Below, one piece after another: positions 54,200 through 61,811 of a stretch of DNA of 64,000 bases. The stretch's first letter is position 1. Every line of letters starts with the position of its first letter. A program made the position numbers and the translations under genes. Source of the stretch: Pyxidicoccus trucidator (lineage in GTDB: Bacteria > Myxococcota > Myxococcia > Myxococcales > Myxococcaceae); NCBI RefSeq assembly GCF_010894435.1, contig NZ_JAAIXZ010000001.1, positions 104,006 to 168,005 of the forward strand, in the 5' to 3' direction. The notes beneath the pieces are model-generated. The model made no database searches. It was not told where the DNA came from and worked only from the letters and a program-made list of their open reading frames with translations.

Positions 54200-54560
54200 C
54201 GCAGCCTCCTGTGAGTTGGCGAGCCGCCCAGGGTTGTTGATCCAGACTGCGTTCGGAAGGGCCTGCGGCCTGGGTGCGCCACAAGGGAAGCGCTCGGGGT
54301 GAGCGTGGCGCGAACGCCTTCGGTGTAGAGCTTGTCCCTGGCTCGGTGCAAGTACCGCGGAGCGCTGGCCCAGGGGAAAGCCTCTCGCAACTGCTGCTTC
54401 GTCCATTCCTCCGTCGGGTGCGCTGTCACATTGCTCCAGGAGGAAACCTCCACCATCTCCATCGATGGCCAGGAGCGCGACCTCTTCGTCTCCGCGAACG
54501 TGTCGTGTGTGACGGGGAAGTCCTCCTCGCGCGCCTGTGTCTCCGCGCATGGATGACTGG
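54200..54560 (-). pseudogene. Decayed rve (integrase-core) transposase fragment
   Basis: On the minus strand one frame reads NVTAHPTEEWTKQQLREAFP and ASAPRYLHRARDKLYTEGVR, which matches the DDE-type integrase-core transposases with the pattern NVTxHPTxEWTxQQLxEAFP...APRYLxRDRD. Upstream DFPVTHDTF resembles the first-Asp region, and another frame contains GAPRPQALPNAVW, resembling APRSPWQNAYVER. The segments lie in different frames and the ends are missing. No terminal inverted repeats were found. The sequence between this remnant and the integrase remnant (53942-54200) shows no gene. Confidence 0.6.
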
Positions 54561-54886
54561 CGCTCGCGGGCGTGCTGGCGCTGCTCGGCTGCTGGCGTCG
54601 TCTTCGCGCGAAGGTCCGACGCCTCGCCGCGTTCCTGGGGCTCACCGGTGCGGTCGGCGGTTCGCGGCCCTTCCCTGTCACGGCCCCGTCGATTCGCGGC
54701 GGCAGGCGGATGCATGTCATGGACTTTGTGTCCATCGTACTCAAGTGCTTTTCGACTGCTGGCCTGAGGACACTGGCCATCCATGTGTTGCGCACCGAAC
54801 CGTTGGGCGCAAGGAGGGGTGCCGTTCATTCCAGGGGGGGACGGTCCATTCCGGGCTCCATCCTGCTCCTCGGGGGAAGACACTCG

Positions 54887-57094
54887 ATGCGAAGCCGTCC
54901 TGGTGTGCCGTGGTCGTGGGGACTGGGCGTGATGCTGGCCTTGTCACTGGGGGCGTGTGGTGTGGAGTCTTTGGAGGAGAAGGTCCGTCCTCCGGAAGAG
55001 GGAGTGTCGCAAGAGGACGACGGAGCGTTGACGCGTGAGCGTCCGCAAGCCTCGTTGACGTGGGACCCGTATGCGGACGCGGTGGCGTCGGGCACCACGG
55101 CGACGGTTCTCAACGCGAGCGCGGCGCTGGGCGCTCCGGACGGGCAGGCCGCGACACTGCTGGGCTTGCTCAACGCGGCGCTGGTGCTGGACCTGGGTCA
55201 GGGCGAGGAAGGCACCGGCGACCTGCGCGTCTACTACCGGGGCCTGTCGTTGGCGCTGGTGGCCCAGGTGGACTTCCTGAAGGCGGATGGGACCTTCATC
55301 GGCTCCAGCTCGTTGCACCTGGTGGAGCTGGGCCTGGGGACGCATATCGCCGTGGCGACGTACCCGGGGAACGTGCCCTATCGCTACGTGCGCCTGAGGG
55401 GTGCGGTCGCGCTCTACCTGGTGGACGCGGTGGAGACGTCGCTGCGGCCCGTCTGTGGTGACGGAGTGCTGAGCGGATTCGAAGTCTGTGACGACGGCAA
55501 TCAACTCTCGGGAGACGGCTGCAACAGCGTCTGCCAGGTGGAGCCGGGCTACACCTGCACGGGAGCGCCGACAGTGTGTACCGACATCGACGAGTGCGCC
55601 GCCGGTACCGACAACTGCAACGAAAACGCCACCTGCACCAACATCGGGGGCTCCTTCACCTGCGCCTGCAATGCGGGGTACGAGGGCGACGGCGTGACCT
55701 GCACCAGCACCGACGAGTGCGCCGCAAACCCCTGCCTGAACGGTGGCACCTGCATCGACGGCGTGGGTAGCTACACCTGCAAGTGCGCGCCCACCTACGA
55801 GGGGAACAACTGCCAGTCTTGCTCAGGCACCCTCGCGGACTGCAACGCGAACTCGTCCGACGGCTGCGAGGTGAACCTCCAGAGCGACGTCGACAGTTGC
55901 GGCGCCTGCGGCATCGTGTGCTCGACGGGCCAGATCTGCTCGAACGCCACCTGCCAGACCGCCCCCACCGGCCAGGTCCCCGGCACGCCGGTCAGCTCCC
56001 CCGCGAACCACAACCCGCTGGCCCCGGCGGTCGCCGATGTGAATGGCGACGGCAAGCTCGACATCCTGGTGACCAATGCCGAATCCGGGTCGACCCAGAC
56101 TCCCTCTGGCTCGCTCTCCGTCTTCCTGGGGAATGGCGACGCCAGCGTCCAGTCGGAGGTCAACTACGGGAGCGCCTCGCTCTCCAGCAACGCGGTCGTG
56201 GCCGTGGACGTGGACGGCGACGGGTGGCTCGACGCCGTCACCGTCAACGGCCAGACCAACCTGCCCCTCATCAACGGAGACATCAGCGTCTACAAGAACC
56301 TGGGCTCGAGCGCGCCCGGGACCTTCGGCGCGCCGACGAGCTTCACCACTGGCACCCCGGGCTCCGTCCACCTCTGCACCGGGGACTTCGATCACAACGG
56401 GGTGGCTGACATCGCCACGACCAGCGTGACCCAGAGCCAGGTGAGCGTGCTCTTCGGCACCGGCGCGGGCAACTTCGGCGCGCCCACGTTCATCGGCATC
56501 CAGAGCACCGGCGGCACTCAGTCGACCATCGCCTGCCGTGACCTGAACAGCGATGGCTTCTCCGATATCGTGGTGACGAGCCCCGCCAGCGCACGCCTGT
56601 CGGTCCTCATCAACCAGGGAGACGGCACGTTCGCCGCACCCGTCGCCTACAGCAATTCCGCCAGCGGCCAGACGGCGGGCATCGCCTTCGGCGACGCCGA
56701 CGGCGACGGCACGCTCGACATCCTCTCGAACGGCGCGGCCGGCCGGTACCTCTTCTTCTTCAAAGGGAACGGCAACGGCACCTTCGCGAGCGGCGTTCAG
56801 TCAACCGCCGCGGCCGCTACGGCCGCCAACTCGGCGCTGGGCGTCGTGGCCGGTGACTTCAACGGCGATGGCAAGCTCGACGCCTACATCCTCGTTACAG
56901 CGGCCTCGGGCGGCGTCCGCCCGATGACCGGCAACGGCAATGGAGGCTTCACCTCGGGCACCGTCGTCACGACTGGCGCCTCGCCTGGCCTCAACGCCAT
57001 CGCCACCGCGGACATGGACGCGGATGGGTACGCCGATCTCATCCTGACCAACAGGGGCTCCGGCACAGTGACCGTGGTCCCCAACGGACTCTAA
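54887..57094 (+). CDS. Surface lipoprotein with Cys-rich, EGF-like and FG-GAP/VCBS repeats
   Basis: The frame is open from 54572, but the ATG at 54887 (GGGGGA 9 nt upstream) gives a lipoprotein signal ([17 protein letters not shown]). The ~735-aa product then has a beta-rich N-terminal domain (~60-185), a Myxococcus Cys-rich repeat ([20 protein letters not shown]), calcium-binding EGF-like modules ([34 protein letters not shown]), a further Cys motif ([20 protein letters not shown]), and from ~residue 370 about six FG-GAP/VCBS blades (e.g. [20 protein letters not shown]). The DxNxDG Ca sites suggest a beta-propeller. It likely lies on the cell surface and mediates adhesion or recognition. It borders mobile-element debris. 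Confidence 0.87.
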   Translation: MRSRPGVPWSWGLGVMLALSLGACGVESLEEKVRPPEEGVSQEDDGALTRERPQASLTWDPYADAVASGTTATVLNASAALGAPDGQAATLLGLLNAALVLDLGQGEEGTGDLRVYYRGLSLALVAQVDFLKADGTFIGSSSLHLVELGLGTHIAVATYPGNVPYRYVRLRGAVALYLVDAVETSLRPVCGDGVLSGFEVCDDGNQLSGDGCNSVCQVEPGYTCTGAPTVCTDIDECAAGTDNCNENATCTNIGGSFTCACNAGYEGDGVTCTSTDECAANPCLNGGTCIDGVGSYTCKCAPTYEGNNCQSCSGTLADCNANSSDGCEVNLQSDVDSCGACGIVCSTGQICSNATCQTAPTGQVPGTPVSSPANHNPLAPAVADVNGDGKLDILVTNAESGSTQTPSGSLSVFLGNGDASVQSEVNYGSASLSSNAVVAVDVDGDGWLDAVTVNGQTNLPLINGDISVYKNLGSSAPGTFGAPTSFTTGTPGSVHLCTGDFDHNGVADIATTSVTQSQVSVLFGTGAGNFGAPTFIGIQSTGGTQSTIACRDLNSDGFSDIVVTSPASARLSVLINQGDGTFAAPVAYSNSASGQTAGIAFGDADGDGTLDILSNGAAGRYLFFFKGNGNGTFASGVQSTAAAATAANSALGVVAGDFNGDGKLDAYILVTAASGGVRPMTGNGNGGFTSGTVVTTGASPGLNAIATADMDADGYADLILTNRGSGTVTVVPNGL

Positions 57095-57160
57095 GTCGCT
57101 GTCCGCGATACCGCGATGGGGCGGTGTGCCCTGAGTTCAGCGCGGTCTCGGTAGGAGAAT

Positions 57161-57193
57161 CGGTGCGCCGCGTGCTTCGCGCGCGGCGCACCG
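57161..57193 (+). terminator. Hairpin downstream of the FG-GAP lipoprotein gene
   Basis: CGGTGCGCCGCGTGC (57161-57175), TTC, GCGCGCGGCGCACCG (57179-57193) is a 15-bp stem with one G-U pair and a 3-nt loop, 66 nt past the stop. There is no U-tract. In the 386-bp gap 57095-57480 I see nothing else I can support. Confidence 0.6.
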
Positions 57194-57480
57194 AAAGACG
57201 CGCAGGCGCCTGACCCGACCTCACCTCCACAGAGGCCGTATTCCACACGGGTGCAGGACCACGCGGCGTGCTCGGATCAACGTGTGTCACGAGCCAGCCG
57301 CATGGGGCCACCCGTAGCCAGGGACATGGGGTCTGGTTTCCGCGCGCAGTGCGCAGCAGATCCGGGTGATGGCTTGGAGGGTGTCGAGTTTCTGCGCGCC
57401 GATACCCACCGGGGATGGGGCATTGCGTCGCTGGCTCGGGCTGCTGCGCGCTGGGCGCGCTTTTCGTAGAATCCCACGCC

Positions 57481-58035
57481 ATGAACCTCCTCACCTTCGG
57501 TCTCAACGTAACTTTGGACGGGTGCACCGATCACACCCAGGGCATCGCGGACGACGAGCTGCACGACTATTGGACGCAGCTCATGGAGCAGAGCGGGGCG
57601 ATGCTCTTCGGGCGCAACACCTACGAGCTGATGGAGGGAGCCTGGCCCGCGGTGGCACGCGACGAAAAGGCGCCGCGCGCGATGCGCGAGTGGGCACAGA
57701 AGCTTGAGGCGAAGGCAAAGTACGTCGTGTCGGGCTCGCGGAGCGACTTTCCGTGGCAGAACACGATCAAGGTGGAGGGTGACCTTCGCGAGGCGATCTC
57801 GGCGCTGAAAGCGAAGACCGAGCGGGGTGTCCTCGTCGGAGCGCCCAAGCTCGCGGCTGCGCTCGAGGAGTTGGGGCTCATCGACGAGTACCGCATCGTC
57901 GTTCATCCCATCATCAGTGGCCGCGGGCCGACGTTGTTTCATGGCCTGTCGAGTGCGCGGCATCTCGAGCTCCTATCGACGCAGCGGTTCAAGTCCGGCG
58001 TGCAGGCGCTCCACTTCCGTCGCAAAGCGGGATGA
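57481..58035 (+). CDS. Dihydrofolate reductase family protein (RibD C-terminal-like)
   Basis: This 184-aa protein matches the RibD_C/YwjB-like DHFR family: N-terminal FGLNVTLDGCTDH, a GAMLFGRNTYELMEG motif, VVSGSRSDFPWQNT, GVLVGAPKLAAALEELGLID and IVVHPIISGRGPTLF. These reductases bind NADPH, and many have no known substrate. It overlaps the next, truncated, GFA-type gene by ATGA, and lies in the accessory block after the FG-GAP lipoprotein. Confidence 0.88.
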   Translation: MNLLTFGLNVTLDGCTDHTQGIADDELHDYWTQLMEQSGAMLFGRNTYELMEGAWPAVARDEKAPRAMREWAQKLEAKAKYVVSGSRSDFPWQNTIKVEGDLREAISALKAKTERGVLVGAPKLAAALEELGLIDEYRIVVHPIISGRGPTLFHGLSSARHLELLSTQRFKSGVQALHFRRKAG

Positions 58036-58298
58036 CCGTGGAAGGACCCGAGCGCTTCACCGGCGGCTGCCTGTGCGGCAGCGTCCGCATCGTCGCGTCG
58101 GGACGGCCGTACCGCGTCGGCGTGTGCCACTGCCTCGACTGCCGAACGCATCGCGGCACGCTCTTTCATGCCTCTGCGATCTTCCCGCAGGAGGATCCCA
58201 GTCTCGGCCTTCTCCCCCGCAGAGCGAGATGGGGCCTCTTCTCCGCCGCCGACTGGGCTCTCTGGAGCGCTCTTTCGCCCGTTTTGGGGAGGGTGTGA
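58032..58298 (+). pseudogene. Truncated GFA-family (Mss4-like zinc fold) gene
   Basis: The first ~50 residues are a normal GFA/CENP-V start, GGCLCGSVRIVASGRPYRVG and VCHCLDCRTHRGTLFHASAI, with the paired CxC and CxxC zinc ligands. After FPQE the expected middle and the second zinc site (CxxC near HFCPxCG) are missing and an unrelated Arg/Leu-rich tail runs to the stop. The product is 88 aa versus ~120-135 for the family. It is coupled to the DHFR-like gene by ATGA, so the pair was once an intact operon. Confidence 0.7.
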
Positions 58299-58499
58299 CG
58301 GGCCTGGGTAATGGATCGCAGTCGGGTCACCCAAGTTGTTCGTAGCGGGGGCGGCCAAGCGGATCGCAGTTCGGAGCAGTTGGGGCGGCGGGCCGTTCAC
58401 CCTGGAGATGGTTGGAAGAAACGCGGCCAGCAGGTGGGGTTGAGCGCCTACCCGGCTGGTCATCCCGTGCATCCTCGCGCGGCCACGAGCACTGCCAGC

Positions 58500-58613
58500 G
58501 CGGTGCGCCCAGGGACGCGCGCGGTGGGCGTGGAACTCGAGGAGCGCTACTGCGAAGTGGCCGCGCGGAGACTGGAAGCGGCGGGACACGACGGAGCGGC
58601 CAAGGCCGCCTGA
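58500..58613 (+). pseudogene. C-terminal fragment of a site-specific DNA methyltransferase
   Basis: The frame ends GTRAVGVELEERYCEVAARR followed by LEAAGHDGAAKAA and a stop. This is the tail of N6/N4 DNA methyltransferases (the segment after the SAM motif: AxGIExExRYCxxAxxRL). No catalytic DPPY/NPPY motif precedes it; 58299-58499 reads as unrelated sequence in all frames I checked. It is interpreted as the 3' remnant of a lost restriction-modification or phage methylase. Confidence 0.55.
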
Positions 58614-58650
58614 TGGCGAGCGCGCCGGCTCCAGAACATGGGCCGGCCCT

Positions 58651-58920
58651 TCAGAGGGACTTCGCGCAGGCAGCCCAGTCGGCCATGTAGCACTCACCCT
58701 TGTGGATGCGACCCACGCCGTGAGGGCACTTCCCCGGCTCCGATGACTTCACCTTCACCCAGCACTTCGGGCGCCGCTCCAGGTCAGAGGCAAAGTCGTC
58801 GCCTGGCCCTGGTGCGATGGCTTGTCCCTCCGCTGTGCGGCCTCGAAGCACAACAACGGCCACTGCCGCTCCGGCAAGGAGGACCGCAACTACAATCGCA
58901 AAAACCCTCATCCGATTCAT
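58651..58920 (-). CDS. Small membrane-anchored hypothetical protein
   Basis: The ATG at 58920 (GGGAGA upstream) gives an 89-aa protein with a single N-terminal TM anchor (VFAIVVAVLLAGAAVAVVVL) and a small extracytoplasmic domain with four Cys (KCWVKV... GKCPHGVGRIHKGECYMADW). The Cys pattern suggests two disulfides. I do not recognise a family. It is the first leftward gene after the P450; the 180-bp gap (58921-59100) has no other gene. Confidence 0.65.
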   Translation of the reverse strand: MNRMRVFAIVVAVLLAGAAVAVVVLRGRTAEGQAIAPGPGDDFASDLERRPKCWVKVKSSEPGKCPHGVGRIHKGECYMADWAACAKSL

Positions 58921-59100
58921 GCCGTCTCCCGGGGAGTCAGCAAGGATACAGCGGTTCGGTGGATGGCGTGGCTGGCGGCGCATCGGGGGGCGCAGCCCAG
59001 GGCCTCGCTCGCGGCGCACTCCACGCACTCCACGCGCTCCAGCAGCGAGCGCAGGAGCGCGCGTTCGGTCGGGTCATCGTGGGGAGTAGAGGGAAGCGGG

Positions 59101-60300
59101 TCACCAGGTGAGCGGCAGTTCGTGCACGCCGAGCAGGTTCTCATCCTTCTTGAAGCGGACCTCCTCCAGCGGCACGGCCAGCCGCAACGTGGGGATGCGC
59201 TGGAACAGCGTCTTGAACACCACCTCGAACTCGATGAGGGCCAGCGCGCGCCCCGTGCACAGGTGGATGCCATGGCCGAAGGCGAAGTTGCGGTGCGCTT
59301 CCCGGTGGAGGTCCAAGCGGTCCGGCTCCTCGAAGACCGTTCCGTCGCGGTTGGCGGAGTCCGGCTGCGCGAGGATGCCCTCCCCGGCGCGAATGAGCTG
59401 GCCGCCCACGGTGACGTCCACCGTGGCGACGCGCTGCCGGGCGAGATGGGAGACATTGACGAAGCGCAGGAGCTCCTGGACAGCCGCGGTGATGGCGGCG
59501 GGGTCCTCCAGCTCACGGAACTTCCCGAGCTGCTCGGGGTGGATGAGCAGCGCCAATGTCCCCAGGCCGAACATGTACGCGGACGGCCCGTGCCCGGCGT
59601 AGTACAGCGCGTGGAACAGGGAGGCCGCGTCCGGAGGGCTCAGCCTTCCCGTCGCCACCTGCTCCGTGACGACGCGACCGATGAGCGTGTCGCCAGGCTC
59701 ACGCAGGTTCGCCTCCACCAACCGTAGGAAGAAGTCATCCAGCGCCATCAGGGCCGCCCTCGCCTCCTCGCGGGAGGACGCGCGGGAGCCGACGGTCCGA
59801 CTGAGGACATGCAGGTCGTCAGCGCCGTCATGGGGCACGCCGAGCAGGTCGCCAATGACTTGCAGGGCAACGGGGAGCGCGAACGCCGCCATCAGGTCCG
59901 CCGGTTTCGGGCCGGCCAGCATCGCGTCGAGCGCCGCGTCCACGGTGGCCTGGATGCGCGGCCTCAGGGCTTCCATCCGCCGGGGCATGAACTCCTGCAC
60001 GAGCATGGCCCGCTGCACCCGGTACTCCGCATCAGGGCGAAGGAAGAAGGCCAGCGGCCTCCCCTGCCGTGCCGCCGCCGCGGGCGACAGGTGCGGGAAC
60101 CCTGGCAGTGTGGAGTCCGCGACCAGCCGGGGATCTCCCAGGACCGTCAACACGTCGTTGTAGCGACTCACCAGCCACGGCGTGTTTCCGTCCCACAACC
60201 GCACGGGGCAGACCGGGGCTTCCTGCCGCAGCCGCTTGTATTCAGCGGGAGGCTCCAGTGGGAGGCTCCAGTCCTTGGGGAAGGGATAGGAAGGGCTCAT
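59101..60300 (-). CDS. Cytochrome P450 associated with an NRPS locus
   Basis: This 399-aa bacterial class I-type P450 has the heme loop NFAFGHGIHLCTGRALALIE (Cys ligand), the K-helix ExxR as ELLRF, and RLRQ-type N-terminal features. The I-helix reads YYAGHGPSAYM where AGxE/D-T is expected, so both the conserved acid and the alcohol are replaced by Gly and Pro. There is no membrane anchor, so it needs separate ferredoxin/reductase. It overlaps the C-PCP gene by ATGA (60297-60300), so it probably oxidises a carrier-bound amino acid or the peptide. Confidence 0.92.
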   Translation of the reverse strand: MSPSYPFPKDWSLPLEPPAEYKRLRQEAPVCPVRLWDGNTPWLVSRYNDVLTVLGDPRLVADSTLPGFPHLSPAAAARQGRPLAFFLRPDAEYRVQRAMLVQEFMPRRMEALRPRIQATVDAALDAMLAGPKPADLMAAFALPVALQVIGDLLGVPHDGADDLHVLSRTVGSRASSREEARAALMALDDFFLRLVEANLREPGDTLIGRVVTEQVATGRLSPPDAASLFHALYYAGHGPSAYMFGLGTLALLIHPEQLGKFRELEDPAAITAAVQELLRFVNVSHLARQRVATVDVTVGGQLIRAGEGILAQPDSANRDGTVFEEPDRLDLHREAHRNFAFGHGIHLCTGRALALIEFEVVFKTLFQRIPTLRLAVPLEEVRFKKDENLLGVHELPLTW

Positions 60301-61811
60301 CGGGGTGCTCCTGTTCGGTCGAGCCGGGCAGCGACTCCCGCCACGGTGGGGTGCTGGTACAGCTCGCGCAGGCTGAGGTCCTGGCCCATTTCGCTCCGGA
60401 TCCGGACCGCGACTTCGACAAGCTGCAAGGAATGGCCGCCGCGCTGGAAGAAGTCGTCGTCCGGAGCGACCGAGGCGACCTTCAGCACGTCAGCGAAGAT
60501 GCGGCTGAGGTGTTGTTCCCTCGCCCCCATCGGGGAGCGCGGAAGCGAGGTCCGCGCATGGGGGGTCGCGGTCCGCAAGATTTCCTCGTAGGCCGCGAGC
60601 AGCCCCTCGATGAAGGCGGGCTCGAAGAGACTCTCATCGAATTCGGCCCACACGGTGTACGCGCCGTCGGAGCGTTCCTCCACCCGAAGGGTGAGCTCGA
60701 ACTTCGCGGAGGGGAGGTCCAGCAGGGGCTCCGTCACCTCGCAGCCGTGCAATGACAGTGCTCCCGCCGTGCCTGCCGGATGGTACGCGAAGTTGACCTG
60801 GACGACGGGAGACCGCGTCGGGTCTCTCGGCGGGGCCAGGTCCGCGACGAGCTGCTCGAAGGGCAGGTCCTTGTGCGCGTAGGCAGCCACCGTGGCCGCC
60901 GCCACCCGGGTGAGCAGCTCGCGAAAGTCGGGGTCGCCGCGCAGGTCCACCTGGAGCACGACGGTGTTGACGAAGAACCCGAGCACCCGCTCGACCTCAG
61001 GCAAGTCCCGGTTGGCCACGGCCAGTCCCAGCAGCACCTGCTCCCGTCCCGCACGGTGCCTGAGCACGAGGCCGCAGGCGGCGGCCAGCACCGTGAACAC
61101 CGTCTGACGCTCGGTGCTCGCGAGGGCGCGCACGCCGTGGGCGACGGCGGCGGGCAGCACCCGGTGCATGCGCTGTCCCCGCCCCAGCACGGGACGCGGG
61201 GAGACGAGGTCCAGGAACAGGGGGACGCCCGACAGCTGCTCCCTCCACCAGTGCGACAGCGATTCGCGCCGCTCGGCGGTGAGCTGCTCGCGCTGCCATG
61301 CGGCCCAGTCCACGTACTGCACGGGCAGCTCGGGCAGGCCAGTGGGCTCCCCCAGGAGCGCCGCCCGGTACGCGATGGCCAGCTCCTCGGTGAAGACCTG
61401 GAGCGAGGCGCCGTCCGCCACCAGCAGGTGCACGGCGAAGACGAGGACGTGCGTCCGGGGCTCCAGCCGCATCACGGTGAGTCGCAGCAAGGGACCGTGC
61501 TCCAGTTCGAATGGCCGGGCCGCCTCCTCGTGCGCGTGTCGCAGGGCCTCGGCCTCGGTCGCGACCTCCAGGAAGTGAATATGCCCGTGCCCTTCCGGAG
61601 ACACCTGCTGCTGCGTCCCCAGCGGGAAGACGGTGCGCAGCGGTTCGTGCCGTGCCACCAGCACGTCCAGGGCCTCCCGCAGGGCCTGCGGGTCCAGGGG
61701 CCCCGTCACGCGGTGGCAGCGAACGGTGGCGTGGGCCGCCCCGGTGGGGTCCATCCGGTGCAGGAAGCACAGTCGCTGCTGGGCGAACGACATCGGGAAC
61801 GCGGTCGTCAT
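60297..61811 (-). CDS. NRPS condensation domain - peptidyl carrier protein
   Basis: This 504-aa protein is a C domain followed by a PCP. C-domain core motifs are present: MSFAQQRLCFLHRMD (C1), RHEPLRTVF (C2), YVDWAAWQRE (C4), GFFVNTVVL (C5), HKDLPFEQLV (C6) and RSPVVQVNF (C7). The catalytic C3 motif HHxxxDG reads HLLVADG, so the second (catalytic) His is Leu. The PCP has DDDFFQRGGHSLQLV, with the phosphopantetheine Ser. No adenylation or thioesterase domain is present. It starts by ATGA overlap with the upstream NRPS gene and overlaps the P450 the same way. The damaged C3 suggests a non-catalytic platform, perhaps like the P450-recruiting X domains of glycopeptide NRPSs. Confidence 0.92.
   Translation of the reverse strand: MTTAFPMSFAQQRLCFLHRMDPTGAAHATVRCHRVTGPLDPQALREALDVLVARHEPLRTVFPLGTQQQVSPEGHGHIHFLEVATEAEALRHAHEEAARPFELEHGPLLRLTVMRLEPRTHVLVFAVHLLVADGASLQVFTEELAIAYRAALLGEPTGLPELPVQYVDWAAWQREQLTAERRESLSHWWREQLSGVPLFLDLVSPRPVLGRGQRMHRVLPAAVAHGVRALASTERQTVFTVLAAACGLVLRHRAGREQVLLGLAVANRDLPEVERVLGFFVNTVVLQVDLRGDPDFRELLTRVAAATVAAYAHKDLPFEQLVADLAPPRDPTRSPVVQVNFAYHPAGTAGALSLHGCEVTEPLLDLPSAKFELTLRVEERSDGAYTVWAEFDESLFEPAFIEGLLAAYEEILRTATPHARTSLPRSPMGAREQHLSRIFADVLKVASVAPDDDFFQRGGHSLQLVEVAVRIRSEMGQDLSLRELYQHPTVAGVAARLDRTGAPR

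Noticed and set aside
54194..54883. Minus-strand frame of 229 codons near the transposase remnant
   Set aside because: Only short pieces of it resemble an rve transposase and the rest is noise; treated as part of a pseudogene rather than a gene.
54572..54886. Upstream extension of the FG-GAP lipoprotein frame
   Set aside because: The extension overlaps transposase debris and would bury the lipoprotein signal; the ATG at 54887 with its ribosome-binding site is the natural start.
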